Below, in pieces: positions 8,252-19,900 of a stretch of 64,000 bases of DNA. The position numbers were made by a program, and so were the translations under genes. Source of the stretch: Smittia aterrima. Its lineage: Eukaryota; Arthropoda; Insecta; Diptera; Chironomidae. Location: NCBI GenBank assembly GCA_033063855.1, contig CP093829.1, positions 18,011,537 through 18,075,536 of the forward strand, read 5' to 3'. Numbering within the stretch: position 1 is the first letter of the stretch; each line of letters begins with the position of its first letter. The notes under the pieces are model-generated. The model was not told where the DNA came from. It searched no databases and saw only the letters and a program-made list of their open reading frames with translations.

Positions 8252-10785
8252 TTAACCGCTTTTCTCAGCGACTTTCTGCGACTTGGCCATGGCTTCGATA
8301 ATTGCGATCTCTTTCTTCTCCTTCTTCATATTCCGCTCTTCATATTCCAATCGGTTCTTGATTATTCGTTCAACGATCTGCTCAGTTGTGATTGTACTTC
8401 CGGAATCGAGCATTTCGAATTTTCCCATCGCTTTTGGAATTGCGTAGGGATCGCCATGAGAGGAAGGAATGTAAGTTTTTCCATGACAAACTACGTCAAC
8501 GTTAAGCTGCTCCATTGTCTCTTTAGAGACCTCATATGGAACTCCGATAACTACTTCGTTAACATACTACAAAGAGAGAGATAAGTTGAATTAAATTATA
8601 ATCGTTAAATATTTAATTTCTTTCTTACTTTGCACGCGAGAACACTGAGAACGCGCTCATGAAGATTCATAATCGGATAATTGCTTCCTTTGTATTGATT
8701 AACTACCGGATCAGTGTGAAGACCAACGATGAGATAATCTCCACGAGCTTTTGCCTGTTCCAGAAAGTCGAGATGACCGATATGGAATAAATCGAATGCG
8801 CCCGACACGTAAACGATCTTGTCGCCTGGATTTGGTGATTTACCGTCGCTAAACTGAATGATCTTCTGAGTTGTCGGCAGGAATTGTGATGAGCCGGTCC
8901 AAGGCGAACCCTTAGCCGAGTGGTCCATGCCGATGTTGGAGAGACCTTCAGAATTAAAGTTAGTACTAACTTTGTATTTTTTGAGCATATTCGCATATGC
9001 TTTTTCTTGAGGTTCTTAAAATAAATTAAGCGTGTGATTTAGCGCTGATCGCGATAGCGACACTTTGTGATAAGTGAAATGAAATTATGGAATTCAAAGC
9101 GGTTTAGATTTTAAAGATGCGTCAATCGACTTGAAAACAATGATAAAAGTCAATTGAGCGAAAAACGGAAAAAATATTTAAAAGTTCACTGAACTCCATA
9201 ACGACCGGCACTTACCATCTTTAGCGACTTGATATTCTTTGTCACCTTTCTGGAAGTGGTTCGTAGTCATGAGTAGCATTCTGCCGACGAGATCTGTTGT
9301 GGAGACACCTTGAGTTCTTTGAACTTCCCTGAAAACAAAAGTTTGTTAAATAAGAAAAGACTTTCGCTTATGACAACAATTTACTTGTAACGTTTCGCTG
9401 TTTTCACCAGATGGTAGCAGTCAACTCCATCAGCACTCATTGTGATATCATCTAAGAGGAAAAAAATCTTGTTATTAAGAGTTCGTTTACATCCGGGAAC
9501 TAGCGCGAGTTGATAGCATTAAGGTTCATGGGTGTTATCAGCGATTGTGTCAAACGTCCCATTGGAATTCACTCACCTCCATGTACACATGAATCGCATC
9601 CGTATTTATCGAGCGTTTCCAGTGTTGTCACATAAGGAGCATCTTCCACAACTTCATCAACCCATTTAATGCCCTTGACCATCTTGTAACTGGAAGTGAA
9701 AACGATTAGACGAGTTCTCACATTCTTCAACGACTTGTCACGCTTATCATCGGCGAGCGTCGCAAGTCATAGGAAACACGTGAACTTGAAAAACTGATTA
9801 GACATCGTACGAGACGAGTTTACAAAGTATTCAAATCCATGATAAAAGAAAATTGGAATGTTACGATTCGACTCGTTTGTTATCAGTAGGTCAAGTTGTT
9901 TGTGTAGTTGTTGGACTTATGACATAGAGATTTCTCAATCAAATAAAAGAATGCTCATACCGTTCTTCTTGTGTGAAAACTGGCGGACCCTTGTGTCGTG
10001 TGATTTCAGCGTCGTTGTGGATTCCAACGATTAGTTTATCACCAAGAGCTTTCGCTTGACGCAAAGCGTTGGCATGACCGAAGTGCACCATGTCGTAACT
10101 GAAGAAAAAGAAAATTAGCAATGAAAACTTGTGCAGATTTACGGGCAGCCTTAGTTGCCAATTGGTTTATCCAGAAAAAAGACTTTTCATTCAACCATGT
10201 CATAACTGAAGAAGAAGAAGATTAGCAATGAAAACTTGTTCAAACAAAGAACTTAGCACGAGAACAACTGCTTAACAATATTTTTCAAGGCAACACGATT
10301 GTGTGTTCATCATCAGAGTGTCGAGTCATCAAAGCGATTTAGAGATTTAGCAGAATCTGATTGATTTTGGCGCGAAAACCTTGAAGCTGTTCATTGAACA
10401 GAATTCTGCAACAACGAAGTAAATAAAAACTTGCACTTTCAACTTTTCTGTTTACTCGCGTTATAAACTCGAAAGATGTTACACATCACGCCACTGAGAT
10501 TATTTCCTCGTCTTTTTTTTACGCATGGCATTTATCAACCGCCGGTCGACTCATCGAGTTTTCTTTGGAAAATTTTTATATCGGCGATTTCGCGAATGCT
10601 TTTCTTTTTGTTCTTATATCCACTTGACCAAGTTCTTTAATGGCAAAGGAAAATTCCATTCCGATTACCCGGAAAAAGGTCAAAAATCGAATTATTCAAT
10701 GACACAACATTTTCCTTTCGATTCTTTAAATTGAACCTTACCAGCCATCGCACCAGACACGAACTTCCTTTCTCTCCTCCGACAT
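8252..10785 (-). CDS. Pcyt2: Ethanolamine-phosphate cytidylyltransferase
   Basis: Exons: 10742-10785, 9961-10098, 9577-9689, 9385-9451, 9216-9328, 8629-9014, 8252-8566; 391 aa, close to the human 389. The enzyme makes CDP-ethanolamine from CTP and phosphoethanolamine, the rate-controlling step of the Kennedy pathway to phosphatidylethanolamine, in the cytosol and at the ER. Two cytidylyltransferase folds are present. The N-terminal one carries VWCDGCYDMVHFGHAN (HxGH at 20-23) and RTQGVSTTDLVGRM near 125. The C-terminal one carries GAFDLFHIGHLDFLEQAKA (HIGH at 236-239), so both nucleotide-binding signatures are intact. The start is the ATG giving MSEERKEVRVW, directly before the catalytic block. 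The Drosophila orthologue is Pect. The gene is divergent from the ENTPD gene; a duplicated acceptor lies in intron 1. Confidence 0.97.
10087..10239 (-). repeat. Direct repeat duplicating the Pcyt2 exon 2 splice acceptor
   Basis: Positions 10087-10132 and 10194-10239 match at 43 of 46 bases. The first copy spans the true acceptor (pyrimidine tract, CAG, then TTACGACATGG). The second copy, inside intron 1 and met first by the spliceosome, carries the same pyrimidine tract, CAG and TTATGACATGG. Splicing to it would read CYDMVE and then a stop. Confidence 0.8.
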
Positions 10786-11781
10786 TGTCAATAACTTTGT
10801 AAAATGTTTAATTGTATAGCAAAAATAAGATTTGAGATGTTTTCAGCTCAATAGCTCGTCAGGAACTGAATAAATTTTTAGATCTTCACTTTTTTCATTG
10901 AATTCTCAGCTCACTTCGATTCAATTCGAAACACTTTGTTAATTCTTCTCGCCTTTAGTCACGGAAAATTTCGATGCTTGCTAGAACGCAGTTTAATTGT
11001 GATTAACACTGCCTCCACAATCTTGAAAAATATTAAATTATTTTGGCGAAGAGAGAATCGAGAGAGAAATTCGAACATCAACATCTGATTCGAACATCAA
11101 CACAATTAAAAGAATACGTTGGGCACCTGTCATAATTAAAGTGTTTAATTGACTCAAAATATCCACTCAAAGGTGGAGTTCTCAGTATTAGACAAAGAAT
11201 AAAAGTTTAACTTTTCTTGGAAAATTTAAAATTCTTAGAAAAGTTAGCAAAATTCATGGAATTATTTTATGAGAACTTTGACCTCTCCCTTTGCCTACGT
11301 CATCTAAAATTTAAGAACCAACGAAAAAAGCAATTAAATGATAATTCAAAAATCATCAAATACCGCGATCATGATTTATCGTTTCAGTCAAGGACGTCTC
11401 TCAGTAATTTTAAGATAAGATGATGTAACTTTTGTGAGATCATTCACTTCCTTACTAAGTAGAGACGAGACGCCAACTGCAATCTTATCGCTGAATTTAT
11501 TTTATCAAGTCGTCTGAAGGCCCAGTTCCCTCCTGTCAACATCGATTTGTCAGTGTGCGTGAAAAGTAAATAATTGAAAGCATTTTTTTTTCATTCTCTT
11601 ATATTTTGGTTCTAGCCAGCGTCTTGACAACATGCAAAGTCTTTGACTCAGAGATAAATAAAATTAAGCATTTTAACGATATTCGTTGTGTTATGCATTA
11701 AAGTTTGACAAGAAAAAGAAGTCCAGAAGTTCAGTTAAAGTGCTTGAATTTAATTTTTAAGGCGTTTAAGAGAAATTCACG
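10786..11781. other. Divergent promoter interval between Pcyt2 and the ENTPD gene
   Basis: These 996 bases separate two start codons on opposite strands, so both promoters and 5' UTRs must lie here unless there are more distant 5' exons. No coding gene is seen; the open stretch at about 11217-11423 looks like chance. Confidence 0.6.
11731..11765 (+). promoter_or_regulatory. Possible initiator and DPE-like element for the ENTPD gene
   Basis: TCAGTT at 11731-11736 matches the arthropod initiator consensus TCAKTY, with +1 at 11733, 49 bases before the ATG. AGGCG follows at +28 to +32, which fits the DPE pattern at four of five positions. No TATA box stands at -30. Start-site mapping would decide. 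Confidence 0.35.
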
Positions 11782-13916
11782 ATGCCCAATAAAAACGATA
11801 ATTTGAGAAGGCGAAAGGTAAGCGAAAAGCTGCGATAACTTATCAAAAGCCTAAGTGATTGACTTAAACTGCTAACTCATGTTTTCGCCGGTAATTTCAA
11901 GGCCGAGATTTTTCTTCCTGATTCGTCACTGATAGTTGCACAATTCGATAATGTTTGCTTCGACTTCGTCGGTCTATCATCATTTTGTGTTTTGTAATTC
12001 AACCAAACTTGATAAAATGAAATATTTTTAATTCTTACGTGTCATTGTTACTTGATAAGTTCGCGATATCACATCCTTTCATTTTGTTATCGAGTACGTG
12101 CGAGTAGCGTTCTGAAGAATTATCTTGACTTATCGGTTATCATCCATTTCAGTGAATGTATCGGAAAAATAATGGAAACTCGGGAAATTATGGCGAAATC
12201 ATGAACGCTTTCGAGGAATATGAATTAGTAAAATTTCTCGTCTCATTACACAACTCGCTGATGAATAATTAATTTCCGAATTTTTAGTTGATCCAGGAGA
12301 ACGGAGAAAAAGCTCCGTCAGCCGAGTCTCGATCGATAAGAAGAAAAATTCAAGACAAGAACAGCAAGGGAACTCCAAACTCGGGACTCTTCTTCAGTTT
12401 CTTATGCCTCGTAGCCACTGTCACGATTCTAATAATCTTCTTCAGGTAATTCTTGGAATAATTAGTTTAATCGACACACGACAGAGATTAGCAATAATCC
12501 CACCGAAACTTGTTTGACTACACTGAGATCATCTCCTTCCCAAAGGTTATCGAGACTGATTTTATGACGAAACTCCGTCAGTTCTCACTAAACTTTGCTG
12601 AGATGATGATCAAAATTTTAATTTTCTCTGTGCTATTCTCTAGTGTCTACACGGATTCACTTCATCCACTTGTGGACACAATCGCAACGCAATTGGGATA
12701 TTCCGAGAAGCAATATGGAGCGATTATTGATGCTGGATCCACTGGAAGTCGAGTTCTTGCATTCGCTTTCCATAAAAGTTACCTCAATGGACGTTTAGTG
12801 CTGGATAATGAATTGTTTGTTGAACGTAAGCCTGGACTTTCGTCGTTGACTCCTGAGAAGGGAGCTGATCAAATTAGTCAATTGCTCGATGAGGCTAAGA
12901 AATTCATTCCACAAGAATATTGGTCGAACACTCCGATAGCTTTGAAAGCCACAGCTGGATTGAGATTACTTGGACCAAGTCAATCCGAAGAGATTCTCAA
13001 TGCAATCAGAGAACTTTTCAGCAGTTCAGGCTTCTCAACGACAGAGAATGCTGTGGAGATTATGGATGGAACTGATGAAGGAATCTTCAGCTGGTTCACC
13101 GTCAATTATCTGTCAAACCGATTGACATCGAAAAACACTGTTGCTGCTCTTGATTTAGGAGGCGGATCAACTCAGGTCACTTATGAGTTAAACGAATTCC
13201 AACCCAGCTACAAGAATTATATTCACGCAGTGCCCATCTTCAACTCTGAAGTGAATGTATTTACTAACAGCTATCTTGGACTTGGTTTGATGGCTCTTCG
13301 ACACGCTGTGATAACTTACAAAGGAACTGTGAATCAAACAAGTTTTGCAAATGAATGCGTCAATCCGATTATCAAAGACAAAACTTTTACCTATGCTAAG
13401 GTTGATTATCTCGTGTCAGGAAAAGAAAACAAGCGAAATGCTGAGAATCCTGAAGTTGATTTTGAGCTCTGCAACGAGTCTGTGAAACGTCAAGTTCTGC
13501 CGTTACTTAAACCGAAGCCTATCAAGCTCAATGAACACATTATCAATGCCTTCAGTTATTTCTATGACCGCGCAATCGAGACAGGACTTGTTGATCCTTT
13601 CAAAGGAGGCGAAATTGCAGTTGCAGAGTTCACAAAGAAAGCAAGAGAAGTTTGCTCAACAGCAAACACAGATCAGCCTTTCATGTGCTTAGACTTGGTC
13701 TTTATCTCAGTTTTGCTGCAAGACGGGTATGGCCTCAAACCACAAACAAATATCAAAGTAAGTCATGCAATAATTCAAAAAGAATTGAAACTAATTGATA
13801 ACTTCCCTCCATAGCTTTACAAGAAGATTCGCAATCATGAAGTCAGCTGGGCTCTTGGTTGCTTCTTCCAGAATTACAACGACTTACAAAAACAAAAGCA
13901 ACAGCAGTCGAGCTAG
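11782..13916 (+). CDS. Nucleoside diphosphatase of the ENTPD5/6 (CD39-like) family
   Basis: Exons: 11782-11817, 12288-12445, 12644-13757, 13815-13916; 469 aa. The family hydrolyses nucleoside di- and triphosphates; ENTPD5/6 types prefer GDP and UDP in the ER/Golgi lumen or outside the cell, where removing UDP helps glycosylation. The N-terminus is a basic cytosolic stretch (1-44) and a signal-anchor helix (about 45-64), i.e. type II topology. The apyrase conserved regions are all visible: DAGSTGSRV (94-102), TAGLRLL, GTDEGIFSWFTVNY, ALDLGGGSTQV and HEVSWALG in the last exon. There is no C-terminal membrane segment, which fits ENTPD5/6 rather than CD39. The Drosophila counterpart is the NTPase gene. 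The exon 3 acceptor (12642-12643) follows a strong pyrimidine tract and is the only one of the nearby AG sites I tested that keeps the phase. A second N-terminus is possible. Confidence 0.95.
12564..12660 (+). other. Possible alternative first exon giving a signal peptide
   Basis: In intron 2, in frame with exon 3, ATG 12564 opens MTKLRQFSLNFAEMMIKILI and continues FSVLFSSVYTDS straight across the exon 3 acceptor; a second ATG is at 12603. A few basic residues followed by a hydrophobic stretch look like a cleavable signal peptide. A transcript starting in intron 2 would encode a secreted form of the enzyme. No 5' evidence is visible, so this is inference. Confidence 0.35.
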
Positions 13917-16900
13917 ACAAAAGTTTTCTCACAAAACTTCTTCTACAGACCAACCACCTTTATTTTCTTTTTCTGTCAAATGACATTTTATAAATCACAA
14001 TTGTTGGAATGGACGTAAACGTAAAACGCTGGGGCAGGCAATTGTCAAAATGTTGATTAATGTATTTGGAATTGAAATAGTAGTAAAAATATTGAAAAAA
14101 GTTTAACGAGAACTTAGAATTTGAATGTTTCAAATCTTATAAAGTCGTTACAGCATCACGACTCGACGAAGATCATTAATTCGCCGTCAAACATGAAGAT
14201 TTCTTATCAACAGCACTCTACAATTACCTTCGTCTAGCACATCACAAGAAAAGAAAGAAATCATCGACATGCTGTTCTTTAATTAATCAACTGAGAAAAG
14301 AAAAACTTTCCCGCTGCGTCTCAGAGGTTTCCCAACACGCTTTTCCTTCCTCTTCTTTTATTTGAATTGATTTATTGACAACACAAGAGGTCGCTTAATA
14401 TTTCATTTTTTACTGTCGGAGACTCTCTTGAAGTGCGTCCATTAAAGCAATTTATAAATGTATTGCAGTAATGTGTGACAAATGAAGAGGCATTTTACCA
14501 AGGGGAGATGAAACGAGCCGCAACATGTTTACTTTCTTTCCTGTTGAGTCATGCAAATGGAAAACGTGGTTGCTTTGGGACAGGAAAGTAGCGCCGAAAT
14601 CTCCATTTAATTTAAAGCCAAAAAGTCGTCGTTAATGAAAAAAGCTTTCATCCGAAAATAAATCAATCGGAAGGTCTAATTAAACTCGCAAGCGCTTCAT
14701 TTTTAGCCCTGAGCGGAGATGCGGAAGAACAACAGAATGGAAAGTTGCGGATGATAAAAGTTTCTATAAAAAAAGTTAAAAGCTCTAAAGTCTGACGCTA
14801 AGGGAATTCAAGGAACTACTCGAACAATCGCTTCTTAAAATCTTAAGAAAGTCGAAGGTACCAGAAAACCTTCGACTTCATTGCTTTGTTTGCTAGTGAA
14901 GTGTAAAACTCTCGCGCAATGCTGATAGAAAATTCAATAGCAAAAGCACATCGAGAGAAATTCAACAGAAATCCTCGAGCGATTCCATGAATTTTAAACT
15001 TGACGAACAGAGAAACTAAAATCTTCTGTGTGAAGCTTCCATAATCTCTCATGCAAATAAATTCATGTGTCAATGTTATGTTAATGAATTCCCAGAGCAA
15101 TTTGGAAAATCTCTTTAGTTCGTTAACAAAGTGTTGTTAGTATTTCCGTGAAATTTAGCTGAAAGCTCTTCAACAATGAAAATGAACTCGACAAAAATTT
15201 AAATTTATCTCAAAATCTATCTCATTCCATTAATTTCTCTGAAACTTGATCAAGAGGTTTGACGACTAATTGTCCGAAGGTGCCACTTTCCTGAAAATCT
15301 TCCTTTATTAATGACAAGCATTCATCAAAGTTTTCCCCAAACATCTAATCTTAATTACGATTATCAGTCGGGTCTCTCCCGAAAGCTTACTCGTTTGCTG
15401 TTTTTTTTTCCTTCTTCTTTTCGTCCTAACGAAAGTCGAGATGATAATCTCTTCTCGGGGCATTAGTCAGTATCATCATCATAGTTTGCCTGATGGCATC
15501 AGCCTCATTTTCTGCTCGTCACTTTTTGCGTTGCTCAAGTGAGTTCCCTCTCGCCCTGCCATGACTAGAGATCCGTATCGTTTTCCATGATTAATTTCGA
15601 GGAGATAGCAGGAATTATGACAACTCTACTTCGTCACCGAAAATTGAGGATAATAAGCTCGAATGTTTTTCTCGACTCTGACATCAGGGGACGGACAAAA
15701 AGTTAGCCATTTAGCTGAGGGTTTGTCTTTGTCTGCTTCTCGATTTTTTTTCTCCCTCTTGAGCTACTTTTCCAAAACAATGAAGTGAAATCCTCTTACT
15801 TAAATGCGAGCTTTGCCAAATAACCTACAATGAACTTTGTTGAGATTCCACTCGACGATGATACACCAGCACTCGAGAGAAGAGTTTAAAACTTTAAAGC
15901 AATGTTAGTGAACTGCAAATATCGACAAGGCTGAAATCAGTTTTGAAATAGATTCCTTTTGTCTGGCTCTCGTTGAAAAAGCAGTTGAACCGCCAGTGAA
16001 TAAATAATTCACCTTTTATTTGAGTTCCTTTCACTGGAATTTTGCGTAGAGCCGAGAAAACATTTCTTTTTTTTTTGGTCGGTCGTCGTGTATGTTGCGG
16101 AGAGAAATGAATGAAGAGTTGTGTTTGGGATGAAAAGCTGGCGGGCTGGGCGGAGAATGTTGTAACAAGGAAGCCACACAGAAGTTTCGAATTGATCGCA
16201 AACTCACTCCGACATCACTTCGATACATTTCGTAAAGGTTCAACCTAATAAAATATGAACTCGACTTGGGAGTCTTGATGTTTGCTTGCCTGCTTGCCGC
16301 CCCGAAAATCCCAACGAACCCAAACAAAAAATCACTCTCGCTTTTTACACAACGTCAGGGTGAAACAAATAAATTATTAACACAACGAATTATTTGAATA
16401 ATCTTTTTGCTTTCTTGTGTTTCGCCTCGTCTCGTATATCAGGTGGAAAAGGGACAAAGCAATTCTTATTTACTGCTCCCAGTTGGATGGCTTTTTACTC
16501 TTCTCGCTCTTGAAAACCCTAGATTTGATAAAAATAAATTAAATGTTGTTTAACTTTGTGTTTTGTGTTTGCCCAAGCGTTCATGGCGTTCGGGTGCGAG
16601 CCAGAGCTTTTTATTCGACTTGCTTGCCTTTTTTATGCGTTTGCTGTTAAGGCGCAAACATCAGTCACTGGAAATAAATAACAATGATAAACTTCTCTGT
16701 TGTTTTTGCGATTTTAAATTGCCTTTTGATTCGTGAGTAATCGTTTTATGCTCCCATCGTGTAGATGAGGTTGGATTTGATCGTGAGTTGAACTGTAACG
16801 ATTAGAACTTCATGTTTAGATTAATATCGCTAGCAGATCCATAATTAGACTGACTACAACGAAGAGAATCTCTTTTGTCTGGGGATGAATGAAAAGTTCG

Positions 16901-19900
16901 TAACATTAGAAATTAATTTTTCATTTGATAATTAGAAATTTTGACGCCGCTTAATTGTGATGCTGCGTTAATAGAAAATCGCTTATAATTTAAAATATTT
17001 TCCTCTAGTAAACATTTTAATGAAATGTTTACAGCAAGATAATTTATGCAAATCTAATTAAGTGCAGCGAACGGAAAATGACTGCGAGAGAAGCGTCACG
17101 TTCACAGATTCGCCAGATTGTAACAGCAACAGCAGCAGCTTTCATTTAAATCTAAAGCTCTCATCGATTGGTGGCCGGAAATCTCATTATAATTTGATGA
17201 ATCCGATTGATAATGCCGTTTCCGATTCGATCGACACGATAGCATGGCAATTTTAATATCATTATGTTCTGTGTCTCTCTCGCTGCCATTCATTCGAACA
17301 AATTGTAATAAACAAAAGTGGAGAAATTCCATGTAGCAAGCGAACGGTATTAAATCACAAATGTTTTTGTCTTATGAGTTATAGACTTTTATTTATCGTT
17401 TTGAAACAAAAAAGCTTGAACGATAAATTCATTTGGCATCGTCCCATCTATCTCTTCGTCGTTCATTGGATCGATGGGCATGAGGATGAGGAGGGAACTA
17501 TTGGCGAGACAATTAAATATTTTTGACGCTGTCTTGTCTCCAAGCATTTATTCAACAATTCTCAAGCTGAAAACATTCTCGTCTCTCGTTCGCAATTGCG
17601 ATGTGTGTACTTTGGCTCAACAAACAGTTTTTATGTCTTCCTTGCTTTTTCGTTTTTCGGTTGAAACTATTGAACTCTCAGAGCTCTGTGTGTGTATGCA
17701 AAAGTTTCTGCGAAAAGTGAAGGAACTGCAAAATAGTTTAGTGCTGTAAGAATGAGAATCTGAATCACCCTCGACCAACATTTTTTTCCTTCTTCTGAAA
17801 AAATATTTTTTTCTGGCGCCACGAATCTTCTTTGCTGGCACTTTCGATGGGGAGAGATTTTTATGGATGAAATCATCATTTTGGAAGGGGGAAGTGAGAT
17901 GAAATCTGAAGGAGAAAACAGGAACTATGGATGAGGTGTACGACCAAAAGGGAGACGAACAATAACTTTATGTATTTTCCATTATAAAAATGTCTCATAA
18001 TAGATTGAAAAGTTTCCTTTTATTGCCGAAGACTTCACGTTGCTCTAGTTTTATCTTCCACATTATGAGCTCGAAGAAAAAGGAGGAGAAGTAGAAGGCT
18101 GGAACGAAGGTAGTCGAGAATTTATTGATATGGTTGATTGAAGCGAATGGTTTTATGGAAATTGACATAAAAATTCTTTTGCGTCTTGGAGTTTGAACTT
18201 AAAATTCGATTCTGACTTTAAGAGCTTCAAGAGTTATTGGTCGCTCTCTAGAGGGCTGTTCTAGTTCTTCAATCGAACTTTGAGATGTTTTAAATTTCTA
18301 TCGTTGCTTCGGCAAACTTCTCCGTAAACCCTCAAGCCACCCTCATTCATTTTTCAGAATGGAAAGCAGTGGGAAATATGAAAGTAGCAAGAAGAGCTAG
18401 GAAAAAAGTTTTCTCTTTGCATTTCTATTGTTTTTTCCTGCTTCGACAGCAAAGCAAGAACGTAAACCAAGTCGAAGAAGCGAAAGCGTCTCACATAACT
18501 TTTCTCTATTTGCGACATGACGACAAATAATAAGATACGATACAGTTGAGAAATAAAAGAAGTTGCGACACTTTTTCTGCTGCTTCTGCTGCTTTGTTCC
18601 TAAGAAAATGAAAAGCTCTCGATTGGAATGAATAATAATCTAAGTTTGCTGCTTCTTAACCCGTCCCGTTGTCCTCGCCGCCTTCCATCTCAGAATATAA
18701 CTCTTGTGTCTGAGCGGAAAATTTATGAAAGCAAAATTATGTATTCTGCTCCTTTGCGTTGCGATTTGTGCTGCTTTAAACAAACTTTTCCCTTGTCTTT
18801 GTCCTTCTCTTCTAAGACTTCAAGAGGAGGAAATAAATTCGTCATAAATTTTCGTGTTTTGCTTCAAAAATTTTTCGTGGAAAAGCGTGTCGCAAGCGAT
18901 TCCTTTGCCAAAGGTGAACCAACGAACGACACTCGACAAAACTTCCTCAAGCACCAACCGGAATCTCTTTCATACTCAAATACATAAAGCAGAAAAAGGC
19001 CAACGTTGCGAAATCTCAGAGATCTTTAAATATCAGTTACGAAACAACCGGAAAATCAAGACAGGGGATGAGAATGGATCGAAGAAGTGAAACAATAGTA
19101 AACCTAAACGAAAGAATATTTATGGCTTTAAACAGTGGCGTAGAAGTCTTTCGATCACCTGTCGCATCTCCCAAGATTTCCCTCGCAACGGCACAACTGT
19201 CCGATCGTCGAGTCTCGAAAATAAATTTCAGCGTTTTATATTCCATTTCACTGTCGATGGGGATGGGTGAAGGGAATGAAAAATAAATAAGGAAAAGCCT
19301 ACATGATGTGCCGCTCAAAGCCGAATAAAGCATCCAAGTTCGTGTAGAGTTGTAACATATTTCTGCAGGTATGCTCCACGTCGTGCTTAGAGCAACATTA
19401 TATGGCATTACGGGGGCACTTCACTTTAAACATGTGTCACAGTTTCGTCTCGTAAAGTTTTCCCCTTGAAACGAATTCAATATTGATCCGATGAAGCGAC
19501 TCTGCCCGAAGCTACTGCTGCTGCTTCTTCATGTGATTTATTCAAAATATTTTCTGTTGTGCGGGTAAAAAGCAAAGAAATGAAGAGAATTTAAAAATGC
19601 TTACGAAGTTTATTCTTGAAGCTTCTTCCTTCGCTTTCTTTTCGGGATCGATTGAGAGTGAAGAGGAAGGAATAGTGAAAAGGAGAATTTGATGAGATTA
19701 AACTGGAATTTAAGGAAACTCATCCGTGAATTCTTCAAGTCTTGAAAAAGAGAGAGGAGTTCATTCGAATGTCTTCACATCAAAAGGAAAATTGCCAAAC
19801 GAAGTTGGGCTTAGACGAGATTTCAGGACTTAATCCTTTCATTGAACCAATAACTCGCTGATAAATACTGACTGACGCTGACTCAAGCACTTTGCAGCAA

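Noticed and set aside
18628..19408. Overlapping 119- and 123-codon frames on opposite strands
   Set aside because: No recognisable motif, no supporting splice sites or poly(A) signal; likely chance frames.
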